A stretch of DNA of 64,000 bases from Reticulitermes speratus (Eukaryota > Arthropoda > Insecta > Blattodea > Rhinotermitidae), in the NCBI GenBank assembly GCA_021186555.1, contig JAJKFL010000006.1:5180215-5244214 (forward strand). The letters are read 5' to 3'. Numbering within the stretch: position 1 is the first letter of the stretch; each line of letters begins with the position of its first letter. Shown one piece after another: positions 1 to 10,599 of this stretch. A model generated the notes under the pieces. That model saw nothing but the letters and a program-made list of their open reading frames with translations. It did no database searches and was not told where the DNA came from. Made by a program: the position numbers and the translations under genes.

Positions 1-307
1 CCACACAGTGCATATAATTTAGCTTTAGCTAAAATACCTTTGTTCCTTTATTAATTTTTATAGATAGGCAATAATATTTTGTTATTTAATAGCTTGACTC
101 TCCTTTTTACTCATTTAAAACTTATTATTTAAACATTATTTTGGATGTAATTTATTTAACTTATTTCAGATGTAGATTATAGACTGTGTATAACTTGAAT
201 TATGCACCAACAAATTTGGGGGTACAAAGTTGAAGAGAAATTATATCTGGGGGTACGTGAACAAAAAAGGTTGAATACCCTGGTGTACGCATTAGCGTAA
301 TTTACAG
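1..307. other. AT-rich stretch, no gene recognised
   Basis: The sequence is AT-rich with only short open frames in all six frames. A short motif GGGGGTAC occurs twice (about 218 and 250). Nothing else is recognisable. Confidence 0.6.
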
Positions 308-532
308 GAGCCGGGATAGCGTAAGTATGCTACGGGCTGGACGATCTGCAGTTCGAATCCCAGCAGGGGTGGAAGATTTGTTTTTCTTTTCTCGTCAGTG
401 GGTACCGGGGCCCTCTCCCAGAGGTAAAGCGGCAGAGGCGTGATGTTGAGCATTCACCCCCATCTAGTGCCGAGGTTAAGAACGAGTTGACTTGTTTCAC
501 CTGTGTGCCTTGATAGGGCAACCTTTACCTTT
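308..532 (+). mobile_element. SINE-B copy (tRNA-derived)
   Basis: A tRNA-like head with a B box (GTTCGAATCCC, about 352) is followed by the SINE-B body, with GGGTACCGGGGCC near 401 and the tail CATCTAGTGCCGAGGTTAAG near 462. It ends in a pyrimidine-rich TTTACCTTTA run. The same head-body-tail order recurs at many places in the window, which is why it is called a SINE and not a tRNA gene. The short open frames across it are shadows. Confidence 0.8.
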
Positions 533-1440
533 AGCTGTTTAATACGATTTACAAGCAAGAAGTAATATACGATATAATTTATGTGGGTGTAATTGAATTG
601 TTTAGCATATTTGGAACAACTGGTGATTGCAAAGGTTAGGGGAAACGAGTTGGTATGAAGGATGAAATAAGTAAACAAACAGCAGTAGGTTTTCTGTTGT
701 ACGGAGTTTATGTGCTGCAGAGATAGTAATGTTTTAATGCATTTGCCGTGCAGTAATGTAAACCGATTCGCCTTCCCTGCTGTGATGCGTTGCATTACAA
801 GAATGCAATTGTCTGTAGTCTGTGCGTAGTGTGCGTAGTGCGTATTGCGATCAGATTGAGTACCATGTGTATGAAATTAAACACTTAGGAATTGTGATGA
901 AATAAAACGATAACTCATGCGGGGCCTTCAGGGGGGTCTGGTGGCGTCCAGGCAAGTACGAGCTTCCAATCCGTCTGTAAAACAAATTAGGTAACGTAGA
1001 CGTAGCGTGACGCTTCTGTTACGTTCTGTCTGTCGTTTCAGCGTTTCTCGAGTTTTGAGGTGATACAGTGAAAATCGTGCCGTTATCTGCATGACCTTTA
1101 AGAGTTAGAAAATGTCTGTTGGCAAGTGAAACGTGTGCACCGTCTTCCCCTGCCGCATTTTGTCCAAAACATTTTCGCTGGCGATAAATGCGCGGAGACG
1201 CTGTCGGGATTCGCGCAGAAACGAGCGTGCGTCTCATTTAAAGTGTCTGTCACTGGTGTCCAAAATTGGAATAAGCCTGTGTTGGACATTCAATACGACC
1301 AAAGCATAAAATTTAATGGAAATCTAGCGCTTAGCGAGTTGTTGCATGTCAACAGACGGACAGACACACGCCGAAGCTACTTTTGTTTTGAACGTGCCAA
1401 AAATGGAGATTAGTTGATATCACGGCTTATATTGTACCGT
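533..1440. other. No gene recognised; end of a dispersed repeat near 1340-1400
   Basis: No coding signal is visible. The part around 1355-1390 (ACGGACAGACACACG followed by GAAGCTA) matches the end of the dispersed repeat seen at 28725 and 57418, so some of this stretch is repeat debris. Frames of 72-113 codons exist but show no recognisable domain. Confidence 0.5.
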
Positions 1441-1442
1441 TC

Positions 1443-1671
1443 TTAACCTTTTAAAGCCTAGTGGTTACTTTATGTACCACCAGGTTTAACATTCAACAAT
1501 TCCACATGGTGCTCACATTGTGTTTATGTGTTGTCTACGGATCTCAGAACAAACAGCAACTTTTACCTTATACAACATCAAATGATTGGTTTTGTATAAC
1601 CGAGGCGGGGAGTGTTTACTGCGCGGTACGTACTGAGTCATATAAAACATTACGTTTCGCCTTTAAAGGGT
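1443..1671 (+). mobile_element. PB-MITE, single-unit copy
   Basis: It starts at a TTAA followed by CCTTTTAAAGCC and ends with GCCTTTAAAGGG, so the termini are inverted copies of each other. Between them lies one copy of the internal segment that is amplified elsewhere as a 114-bp satellite (ATCTCAGAACAAACAG, then ACTGCGCGGTACG). The TTAA flank and the CCCTTTAAAG-type ends resemble piggyBac-superfamily MITEs. The right flank reads TTAC instead of TTAA, so the target duplication is imperfect. It codes for nothing. Confidence 0.7.
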
Positions 1672-1686
1672 TACTGACACAAACTT

Positions 1687-1860
1687 GATGGGCCGTGCCA
1701 TGGCTCAGGCGGTTAGTCGCCGGCCTTCCACTGCGGAGGCCCGGGTTCGATCCCGGGTCAAGTCCATGTGAGATTTGTGGTGGACAAAGTGGCACTGGGA
1801 CAGGGTTTTCTCCGAGTTGTCGGTTTTCCCCTGTCAATTTCATTCCACTGGTGCTCCATT
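1687..1860 (+). mobile_element. SINE-C copy, 3' end missing
   Basis: The tRNA-like head has an A box (TGGCTCAGGCGGTTAGTC) and a B box (GGTTCGATCCCGGG). The body (GACAAAGTGGCACTGGGACA, then TTTTCCCCTGTC) matches 43055-43262. The 3' tail GCGTCGTTAAATAAA of that copy is absent here, so this one is truncated or interrupted near 1860. Confidence 0.75.
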
Positions 1861-2271
1861 ACTTGTAAAACTTGGTAAAAAAACTGCTCATCTTCATCAC
1901 AGGGTTGCACAATAAGCCTTAAGGCTGTGGTGCGTCCGTAGCTTCTGCTGCGGGGCCCTTCACCATGTAAAAAAACACAGACACAAACCTGAAATGGATA
2001 ATAGTATGCCTTAGGCAGAAAAGTTTCACCCTGATGTGCCACTGAACTTTATAGCTGTTTGTGTGTAATTTATACCGACTTGTCTGTAGGAAATATCTTA
2101 TTTGTGGAAACACAAGACGGTTTAGACTACAGAGGGTCGTTATTTGCTGCATTTTGTACGAATTTTCTTTGTTAACGAAATAAAAATAAGTACTATTTTA
2201 AAAAAAACACCAACTGGATGCACTTTTTTATTATTTAAAAAAAACTGTATAGTTCTTTAAAACATTTTAAA

Positions 2272-2323
2272 AAAAACCCGACATATGTTTCGGCTCCTCA
2301 CTGAGCCATCTTCAGGGGTTTTT
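2272..2323 (-). ncRNA. Type I hammerhead ribozyme motif, core intact
   Basis: Read on the minus strand: an 8-nt 5' strand of helix I (AAAAACCC), the core CTGAAGA, one extra T, helix II of 5 bp (GGCTC/GAGCC) with a 6-nt loop, then GAAAC, an ATAT loop, the cleavage triplet GTC, and the 3' strand of helix I (GGGTTTTT). Helix I pairs over 8 of 8 positions. Helix III is only 2 bp (A-T, C-G), the minimal form reported for Penelope-like elements. The CUGANGA consensus allows A at position 7. The unpaired T between CTGAAGA and helix II departs from the textbook core and could lower activity. Confidence 0.7.
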
Positions 2324-2523
2324 ATGTCACTAAAACTGCATATATTTACAAACGTCCATTCATTGGTTCAGTTTGTAAGCACAAGTTTTATCACCTTCGC
2401 TGTTATTGATGCGCACAGTCACTTTGTATCTTGTGTTCAACTGATAGACTAGTATTTCCGTATGTGTTATTGTACGGATGCATGGCACTGTATCATCTTA
2501 TTCCGTGGGGTGTATTCTTATGG

Positions 2524-2578
2524 TGTGTGCTGTACCTGGTTGTGTGTGAGACTCACACACAACCAGGTACAGCACACA
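2524..2578. repeat. Perfect 27-bp-arm palindrome
   Basis: The arms (TGTGTGCTGTACCTGG... and its complement) are 27 bp each, fully complementary, and separated by a single A at 2551. The palindrome abuts the right arm of the foldback element and replaces the 5' half of its hammerhead motif. Confidence 0.9.
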
Positions 2579-2682
2579 AGATGGCTCAGTGAGGAGCCGA
2601 AACATATGTCGGGGTTTTTTTTAAATGTTTTAAAGAACTATACAGTTTTTTAAAATAAGAAGTGCATCCAGTTGGTGTTTTT

Positions 2683-3726
2683 GAATAGTGAATGTGATAA
2701 GATACAGGGTGTTTTTATATAGTGATTGTGATAAGATACAGGTGTGTTTTTATATAGTGATTGTGATAAGATACAGGGTGTTTTTATATAGTGATTGTGA
2801 TAAGATACAGGGTGTTTTTATATAGTGATTGTGATAAGATACAGGGTGTTTTTATATAGTGATTGTGATAAGATACAGGGTGTTTTTATATAGTGATTGT
2901 GATAAGATACAGGTGTTTTTATATAGTGATTGTGATAAGATACAGGGGTGTTTTTATATAGTGATTGTGATAAGATACAGGGTGTTTTTATATAGTGATT
3001 GTGATAAGATACAGGGTGTTTTTATATAGTGATTGTGATAAGATACAGGTGTTTTTATATAGTGATTGTGATAAGATACAGGTGTTTTTATATAGTGATT
3101 GTGATAAGATACAGGGTGTTTTTATATAGTGATGTGATAAGATACAGGGTGTTTTTATATAGTGATTGTGATAAGATACAGTGGTTTTTATTAGTGATTG
3201 TGATACGATATCAGGGTGTTTTTTATAGTGATGTCATAAAATACAGGGTATTTTATATTAGTGATGTGATAGATACAGGTGTTTTTATATAGTGATTGTG
3301 ATAAATACAGGGTGTTTTTATATAGTGATTGTGATAAGATACAGGGTGTTTTTATATAGTGATTGTGATAAGATACAGGGTGTTTTTATATAGTGATTGT
3401 GATAAGATACAGGGTGTTTTTATATAGTGATTGTGATAAGATACAGGGTGTTTTTATATAGTGATTGTGATAAGATACAGGTGTTTTTTATATAGTGATT
3501 GTGATAAGATACAGGGTGTTTTTATATAGTGATTGTGATAAGATACAGGGTGTTTTTATATAGTGATTGTGATAAGATAAGGGTGTTTTTATATAGTGAT
3601 TGTGATAAGATACAGGTGTTTTTTATATAGTGATTGTGATAAGATACAGGTGTTTTTATATAGTGATTGTGATAAGATACAGGGTGTTTTATATAGTGAT
3701 TGTGATAAGATACAGGGTGTTTTTAG
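2683..3726 (+). repeat. 33/34-bp minisatellite, about 31 copies
   Basis: The monomer contains TATATAGTGATTGTGATAAG and then ATACAGGGTGTTTT. The period varies between 32 and 35 bp because the G run and T run change length. The first degenerate unit starts at the GGTGTTTTT that ends the foldback element, so the array appears to grow from that edge. A patch at about 3130-3300 is rich in single-base deletions. A frame of 87 codons across this patch is a repeat artefact. Confidence 0.95.
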
Positions 3727-4750
3727 AATAAAATAAGTAGTTTATGAAGGGAAATATTTAGCAAGATACAAGATTTTGCCACGTCTTGAAGAAATGCATT
3801 CAGAACCTTGCTGCAAGCGCGCATTCAGGCGGAAGAGTCGGAAGCTTTTCCCGCCAAGTCGGTCCAACCCGTAACAAATAAGGCAATTTGACGTCTGTGT
3901 AGTTAGTACGTGCTTACGAAATACATCAAATGCTGATGGCTTTAACGATTCGGAAAATACAAACCATATTTATGCCAGTAAATGGTGGAATTTAAAAAGT
4001 GTTTTCGTTTTAATATTATCCGAGGCGCCATTGTTGTTCAGCTGCCATACTTGTCGCTGTACTAACTAAATTGGAGCCCTCTGAAAGCTTTCGTAGGTAT
4101 GTGGTCATAGTGTTGAAATATTTCTAGCGAAATTACAAAAGCGTAAGGTTTGTTGTTAGGTAAGACTTACAATGCTGTGAGTGAGACTGTGGAGGAGTCT
4201 TTGAAATGCGGATCAGAATATTTTTGTCCGTCTTGTTTGTAGCCCTGCGCATAATATTCTTAATTTTGTGACTTCGGAGTTAAGCACGATGTGACTAGCG
4301 ATGTGAAGGCAGCCCGGACAGCCCCAAGTTTCTTACTGATAAGAGCGATAGATAGGAGCTGTGTGCATCTTGCTACAGGTCACGGCGTGAACTCAATTTG
4401 TACGGCTACTTCGCGTAACTTCAGCGTGCTTCACTACTGTGTGGACTGTGCAGATGACAACACAGCCTGCTGCTGTTCTGTATGATTTTATTCGGGCACT
4501 CTATGAGAATCTAGGTAATATGATGATGCTCAACTTCGACACAACTTGAACATTGCTGTCGTCTTGGATGTGATGTCATACAGATGAGATGGTGGTGTTT
4601 CGACGTTTCAGAGGATGGTGCTGTCTCCATTATCACCGATTACCCAAATCCTTTGAAACGTCGGTACACATTGGTGAATACTCGCCTTCACATCCTATAA
4701 CACAGCACTCTTTCGCAGTCACCGCTGTGAAAACCTAAATTTTTTTACTC
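3727..4750. other. No gene recognised; degenerate transposon debris at 4580-4710
   Basis: Only short frames are present. Around 4596-4670 the string TTTCGACGTTTCAGAGGATGG and an opposed TTTGAAACGTCGG form a loose inverted pair. Similar GAAACGTCGG strings occur near 18745, 51150 and 53090, so this is probably a decayed copy of a foldback or Penelope-like tail. Confidence 0.45.
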
Positions 4751-4751
4751 A

Positions 4752-5907
4752 GGGTATAATTTGTCTTGTAATTAACGTGAATTATGTACAGTGTAAAGAC
4801 CCAGCTCGTACCGCGCAGTAAACACACTCCGTCTCAGTTATACAAACCAGTCAGTTAATGCTGTACAGTGAAATAATCGCTGTTTGTTCTGAGATCCACA
4901 CAAAACACATAAATACAGTCCGTACCGCGCAGTAAACACACTCCGTCTCAGTTATACAAACCAGTCAGTTAATGTTGTACAGTGAAATAATCGCTGTTTG
5001 TTCTGAGATCCACACAAAACACATAAATACAGTCCGTACCGCGCAGTAAACACACTCCGTCTCAGTTATACAAACCAGTCAGTTAATGCTGTACAGTGAA
5101 ATAATCGCTGTTTGTTCTGAGATCCACACAAAACACATAAATACAGCTCGTACCGCGCAGTAAACACACTCCGTCTCAGTTATACAAACCAGTCAGTTAA
5201 TGCTGTACAGTGAAATAATCGCTGTTTGTTCTGAGATCCACACAAAACACATAAATACAGCTCGTACCGCGCAGTAAACACACTCCGTCTCAGTTATACA
5301 AACCAGTCAGTTAATGCTGTACAGTGAAATAATCGCTGTTTGTTCTGAGATCCACACAAAACACATAAATACAGTTCGTACCGCTCAGTAAACACACTCC
5401 GTCTCAGTTATACAAACCAGTCAGTTAATGCTGTACAGTGAAATAATCGCTGTTTGTTCTGAGATCCACACAAAACACATAAATACAGCTCGTACCGCGC
5501 AGTAAACACACTCCGTCTCAGTTATACAAACCAGTCAGTTAATGCTGTACAGTGAAATAATCGCTGTTTGTTCTGAGATCCACACAAAACACATAAATAC
5601 AGCTCGTACCGCGCAGTAAACACACTCCGTCTCAGTTATACAAACCAGTCAGTTAATGCTGTACAGTGAAATAATCGCTGTTTGTTCTGAGATCTACACA
5701 AAACACATAAATACAGTTCGTACCGCTCAGTAAACACACTCCGTCTCAGTTATACAAACCAGTCAGTTAATGCTGTACAGTGAAATAATCGCTGTTTGTT
5801 CTGAGATCCACACAAAACACATAAATACACTGTGTGGGCAGAACGTAGAATTCTTGAATGTTAAACATGGTGGTACATATAGTAACCACTGGACTTTAAA
5901 GTGTTAA
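4752..5907 (-). repeat. PB-MITE with 114-bp internal satellite array (A), about 9 units
   Basis: Nine copies of the 114-bp unit lie head to tail; successive GTACCGCGCAG starts at 4808, 4922 and 5036 give the period. The array is bounded by the unique left end (TAATTAACGTGAATTATG, near 4770) and right end (GGACTTTAAAGTG then TTAA at 5904) of the same MITE. Units differ at few sites (GTTGTAC or GCTGTAC; GCGCAG or GCTCAG). It is a single mobile element with an amplified interior. Confidence 0.85.
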
Positions 5908-5965
5908 TAATCAAAGCCTGGCGTGAATACAGATTATTACAATAATTATACCACAGAGTAATCCT

Positions 5966-6092
5966 CTAAAGACGACAATTAATGTGAATCGTATTTAAAG
6001 ATTCAGCTCGTACCGCGCAGTAAGCACACTCCGTCTCAATTATACAAACCAATCAGTTAATCGCTGTTTGTTCTGAGATCCACACAAAACAC
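5966..6092 (-). mobile_element. PB-MITE fragment
   Basis: It begins with CTCTAAAGACGACAATTAAT, the complement of the right terminus seen near 9230-9254, and runs into part of the 114-bp unit, which breaks off after ACACAAAACAC. A 21-bp stretch of the unit (around CAGTTAATGCTGTACAGTG) is deleted. Confidence 0.75.
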
Positions 6093-6628
6093 TGGCGTAG
6101 TATCAGCGCATAGTGCAGGCGTGAAGTGCATCATAGCAGCAGGGGCGTAGCTGCGGGGTGGGGCGAGTGGTGCCACCGCCCCGGGCGACTGAGTCCAAGG
6201 GGTGGTCAAATAAGTACCATGAAGGACAAAAATCTGATTTTCTATGCACAAGAAATTTTAATGTAGAGCCAAATGCAAGAAAATTCAATAAATAATTGTT
6301 GTTTCAAGTTTGTTATTTCTGTTAGGGGTGGCCATTGTGATTAGTCGCCACGGCCGCCAGTAAGAAACTAACTGCAGTACGAAAGGTGAATATCAGAGCA
6401 CGGGTGCCTCTAATATTTCGAATATTACGTAACGTCGGGAATGTCCCGTGGCTTCTTTCCGTTCTGCCGGTTACAGCCGTAACATTGTGGGATATTGCGG
6501 AAGGCGGTTCTTGTGTTGTCGATTTCCACGTACATAGGTGACACGCAGTTTTTTTTGTGTTTCCACATTACCATCTGCAGCTGACTGAATCTCTGTTCAT
6601 CTCCGATGCCGTGAAATGTGTACTTTAT
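6093..6628. other. Repeat debris, no gene
   Basis: The start (GCAGGGGCGTAGCTGCGGGG, near 6139) resembles the terminus of the element at 55228-56053 (CAGGGGCGTGGCTGG). The rest shows only short frames of 61-73 codons with no recognisable domain. Confidence 0.4.
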
Positions 6629-6714
6629 TATACAGGGCATACACAATAGAATGGTGCGGTTTTAATAGTGTTCACTATTAAAACCGCACCATTGTTTTGT
6701 GTATGCCCTGTATA
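6629..6714. repeat. 86-bp palindrome (42-bp arms)
   Basis: TATACAGGGCATACACAA begins the left arm and its complement ends the right arm; the centre is AATAGTG-TT-CACTATT. The arms match at 39 of 42 positions, with the mismatches clustered in one triplet. TA bounds both ends, which fits a small foldback MITE. Confidence 0.85.
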
Positions 6715-7505
6715 TACAGCTCATTCCTTCCACTCTTTTCTATTTTAAGCGTAGAACATCCTAAATTTACATAACCAAATAATAAAGTACATATTATATG
6801 TCTTTTCAAGTATCAGCCACGCCTTGAGTGAATGAATTTTGATGCAATACGATACGAGGAAGTCGGTTTACTTGAAGTATTGCAGGGTTGCCAATCGCAG
6901 TAGTGTAAATAGAGACAGTGTGTGATTGACTCACGCTGTTTCCGTGGAAATGTGTAGCTCGTACTTGCACAGTTGGCAGCTGGTGGTGAGGAACCTAGAC
7001 GAAGAGTGAGAGGTGATAAATTTCTGAAATTCTTTACGCAGAATCAGTTTGTGCAAATCGTTATGCTAAACTCATTACACAGTTTATTAAAGGAACATCG
7101 TGACGATCTAAATGCTGTCGGTAATTTATTCGCACCAGAACGACGCTTTCGCATCTAAGAAACGTTTTCACAATGAATTCGCAGCTTTAGTTTACCCAGG
7201 CGTACCAACATAAGATGAAGTGATACTTAAATAAAAAGATAATTGAGAAACTGAAGCGAACTGTCATGTCGTGAAGCGTCTGTGTAGGCCTGGAAGTGGC
7301 TACGTATATAGAGAGACTTGGAAATAATGTATGTCGTTTTATAAATGTATGTCGTTTTATAAAAGGCAGCCAGCCAATAACATGGCCTCACGGTATAAGT
7401 CACGTGCTCTCTTAGATCGCTCGAACCCTGGGATCGTAGGTTCGACAGCCACTTGGTACATGAATGTATATCCACGTATTTTCGGTTTGTAGTATCCTCT
7501 GTGTC
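6715..7505. other. No gene recognised
   Basis: A 61-codon frame at 6973-7158 has no similarity I can name, no supporting splice context and no neighbouring exon. A short duplication ATGTATGTCGTTTTATAAA occurs near 7327-7362. Confidence 0.5.
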
Positions 7506-7760
7506 GATCCCAGTGGCCGCGCGGTCTAAGAATTGGGTCTACGGCCGCTCGCTTGCTGGGATTGTGGGTTCGAATCCCGCCTAGGGCATGGATGTCTGTA
7601 TATTGTGAGTGTTGTGTGTTGTCAGGTAGAGGTCTCTGCGACGGGCTGATCACTCGTCCAGAAGAGTCCTACCTAGTGTGGTGTGTCTGAGTGTGATCGT
7701 GAAGCCTCGATAATGAGGAGGCCCTGGCCCCCAAGAGGCTGTCGAGCCATGGGGAAAAAT
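7506..7760 (+). mobile_element. SINE-A copy
   Basis: The tRNA-like head has an A box region (GTGGCCGCGCGGTCTAAG) and a B box (GGGTTCGAATCCC near 7567). The body contains GTTGTGTGTTGTCAGG and GAGGTCTCTGCGACGGGC. It ends with the GAGGCTGTCGAGCCATGGGG block and an A-rich run. The head suits RNA polymerase III initiation. It resembles a leucine- or serine-type tRNA but lacks a foldable 3' acceptor half, so it is not a tRNA gene. Confidence 0.85.
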
Positions 7761-7889
7761 TATCCTTTGTAGAAAGAAAGACAATGCGGCTGGCCGATTC
7801 CCCTCGCAAGGAGTTCTGTCAGTCATCTATAAGATTTGCGGTGTCAGAAGTTGATTCTGGATTGGAACAGGCCGGAGGGCTTAGCGTTT

Positions 7890-9254
7890 TGTAACTCTGT
7901 CGTTATGTTATATATCACCAAGTTTAACATTCACAAATTCTACATTCTGCCCACACAGTGTATTTATGTGTTTTGTGTGGATCTGAGAACAAACAGCGAT
8001 TATTTCACTGTACAGCATTAACTGACTGGTTTGTATAACTGAGACGGAGTGTGTTTACTGCGCGGTAGGGACTGTATGTGTTTTGTGTGGATCTCAGAAC
8101 AAACAGCGATTATTTCACTGTACAACATTAACTGACTGGTTTGTATAACTGAGACGGAGTGTGTTTACTGCGCGGTACGGACTGTATTTATGTGTTTTGT
8201 GTGGATCTCAGAACAAACAGCGATTATTTCACTGTACAGCATTAACTGACTGGTTTGTGTAACTGAGACGGAGTGTGTTTACTGCGCGGTAGGGACTGTA
8301 TTATGTGTTTTGTGTGGATCTCAGAACAAACAGCGATTATTTCACTGTACAACATTAACTGACTGGTTTGTATAACTGAGACGGAGTGTGTTTACTGCGC
8401 GGTACGGACTGTATTTATGTGTTTTGTGTGGATCTGAGAACAAACAGCGATTATTTCACTGTACAGCATTAACTGACTGGTTTGTATAACTGAGACGGAG
8501 TGTGTTTACTGCGCGGTAGGGACTGTATGTGTTTTGTGTGGATCTCAGAACAAACAGCGATTATTTCACTGTACAACATTAACTGACTGGTTTGTGTAAA
8601 CTGAGACGGAGTGTGTTTACTGCGCGGTACGGACTGTATTTATGTGTTTTGTATGGATCTCAGAACAAACAGCGATTATTTCACTGTACAACATTAACTG
8701 ATTGGTTTTTATAACCGAGACGGAGTGTGTTTACTGCGCGGTACGGACTGTATTTATGTGTTTTGTGTGTATCTCAGAACAAACAGCGATTATTTCACTG
8801 TACAGCATTAACTGACTGGTTTGTATAACTGAGACGGAGTGTGTTTACTGCTCGGTAAGGACTGTATTTATGTGTTTTGTGTGGATCTCAGAACAAACAG
8901 CGATTATTTCACTGTACAGCATTAACTGACTGGTTTGTATAACTGAGACGGAGTGTGTTTACTGCGCGGTACGGACTGTATTTATGTGTTTTGTGTGGAT
9001 CTCAGAACAAACAGCGATTATTTCACTGTACAGCATTAACTGACTGGTTTGTATAACTGAGACGGAGTGTGTTTACTGCGCGGTACGGACTGTATTTATG
9101 TGTTTTGTGTGGATCTCAGAACAAACAGCGATTATTTCACTGTACAGCATTAACTGACTGGTTTGTATAACTGAGACGGAGTGTGTTTACTGCGCGGTAC
9201 GGACTGAATCTTTAAATACGATTCACATTAATTGTCGTCTTTAAAGGATTACTC
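7890..9254 (+). repeat. PB-MITE with 114-bp internal array (B), about 11 units
   Basis: It starts with the decayed left end (ATATCACCAAGTTTAACATTC), proceeds through about eleven units (GGATCTCAGAACAAACAGCG) and ends with the unique right terminus (ACGATTCACATTAATTGTCG, then TCTTTAAAGG at about 9250). The orientation is opposite to array A. Some units lack the TTTATG dinucleotide block, giving slightly shorter repeats. Confidence 0.85.
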
Positions 9255-10057
9255 TGTAAAAGCTGACGGTGATGACAACCCGGACTAAGAAAGAGAAGGG
9301 GAAAATTTCACGTGGATTCGAAGACTTGAACGGCATTCAACTTGCTTGGATGGCGTGTTACATAGATCAGAGATGAGACCAACTTGCTCGGTACCTAACA
9401 GATGAGAAGTGGGACCGAAATTGTCATTGGGTTAGCTAAGAGTGCAGACCTGGGAGCCACTAGCTCAGACTGTGTGTTAGCTTAGAGATCAGCGTTCTGT
9501 CATTTTTCGTTGATATCGGTCTGTTCTATCTGTGTTTGCAATTGACTGTAAAATCTGTATGGACATTGAAAAGGTGTGGCAGTGCGTGCTGATTGGCTGT
9601 TATCTGAGAGATAACGGAATCACAAAATTCATCTGTCATGTAGGCAACTCTTCCCATGAGGCTTAGGTTACAAGAAGGAAGACTGGTTGAAAAATATCCT
9701 TGAGCTATTGGCACTGAGCAAATTTAGGCTGGTGTAATGCTAAGTCTCGACACTTGTGTTGGGGAGGCGCCCGCTTCGAGGCTCGACCTGAACACCGTCT
9801 CTCCTGACTTTTTCGCGGTTTTCCTCAGTCCGTCTAGGCATACGCAGTGCCTTGATTATACCACGACTGGTTCCAAATCTTTTCCAGTTTATCCCTCTCC
9901 GGCTATCCGACACTGACGATAGATATATCGTCTAGATACTGAGAAAGTCGTAAAATAATAAAAACTGACGTATTTCAAGGATGACCAAGTTGTTCATGGT
10001 CGTATAATGGTGAAGTCAGCCCTGTGTTTAATTACGTATGACGCCACGAACACGTAT
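9255..10057. other. No gene recognised
   Basis: Nothing coding can be supported. The part around 9780-9900 (CTGACTTTTTCGCGGTTTTC) has the texture of an old SINE but does not match a family in this window closely enough to call. A 62-codon frame at 9526-9714 on the minus strand has no recognisable domain. Confidence 0.4.
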
Positions 10058-10300
10058 GGGGCAGTGGAGGTACAGCTCCACTCATTCTTAGCCTTAGCAC
10101 TCAATGGAGGTAAGTAGTCAGCTTCACGCCCCGGCAGTCTGACTTACTGACAAGCTCATGGTACCCGTTGAATAGGAGGAACCTTGGTCTTACACAGAGC
10201 CGGTCTGGATACTGTGGAGAAGAGGGAATCGAACCACGATTCTCCAGTCGACAGCCCGTAACCCCACTGCTGTCCTGAGTCGCCCTTGCTCTGTGTCCGC
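10058..10300 (-). mobile_element. SINE-B copy
   Basis: Reverse-oriented SINE-B. The 3' end (GTGGAGGTACAGCTCCACTC on the plus strand) is at the left; the complement of the B box (GGAATCGAACCACGATTCTC) is near 10226. The head decays towards 10300. Confidence 0.7.
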
Positions 10301-10470
10301 CTTCACCTTCGTACTTATAGGAGGATCTGAATGTCAAGAGCAGAGGTTCCTAGAATTCTCCTGATGCTGGAACCAGTAATCTCCATTACTTGACCGTGTT
10401 TGTCTTGGTGATGGGTGTAACGGAAGATGCATTCTGATATTTGTTGGCCGGAAGTGCAGACACTTGCTCC

Positions 10471-10548
10471 TTCTTAGGTCCAAATATTCTCCTTAGGATC
10501 CTCTGCTCGAACACCCTCAGCCTGTTCTTCCCTTCACCTTTCAGAGCC
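10471..10548 (-). pseudogene. Non-LTR retrotransposon reverse transcriptase C-terminal fragment
   Basis: The minus strand reads in one frame as a short peptide containing NRLRVFEQRILRRIFGPKK, which matches the conserved segment that follows the RT domain in many insect LINEs (pattern RLRVFExRVLRxIFGPKR). The fragment is only about 26 codons and has no flanking RT motifs. It is a dead remnant; clade not assigned. Confidence 0.65.
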
Positions 10549-10599
10549 TAGAGGGGACTTAACGTAGCACCTGATTTAACAGTGAAAAATTCTTCATTG

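Larger units (their letters stand above)
2201..2682. mobile_element. Foldback element with hammerhead-ribozyme tail (Penelope-like)
   Basis: A left arm at 2201-2323 is repeated as its near-perfect inverse at 2579-2682; both carry the string CATATGTTTCGGCTCC or its complement. The roughly 250-bp spacer ends in a perfect palindrome. The minus strand of the left arm carries a hammerhead core, annotated separately. Type I hammerheads with very short helix III are known from Penelope-like retroelements and related non-autonomous elements. The arrangement therefore looks like a rearranged Penelope-like tail. No reverse transcriptase or GIY-YIG coding sequence is present, so this assignment is inference. 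Confidence 0.55.
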
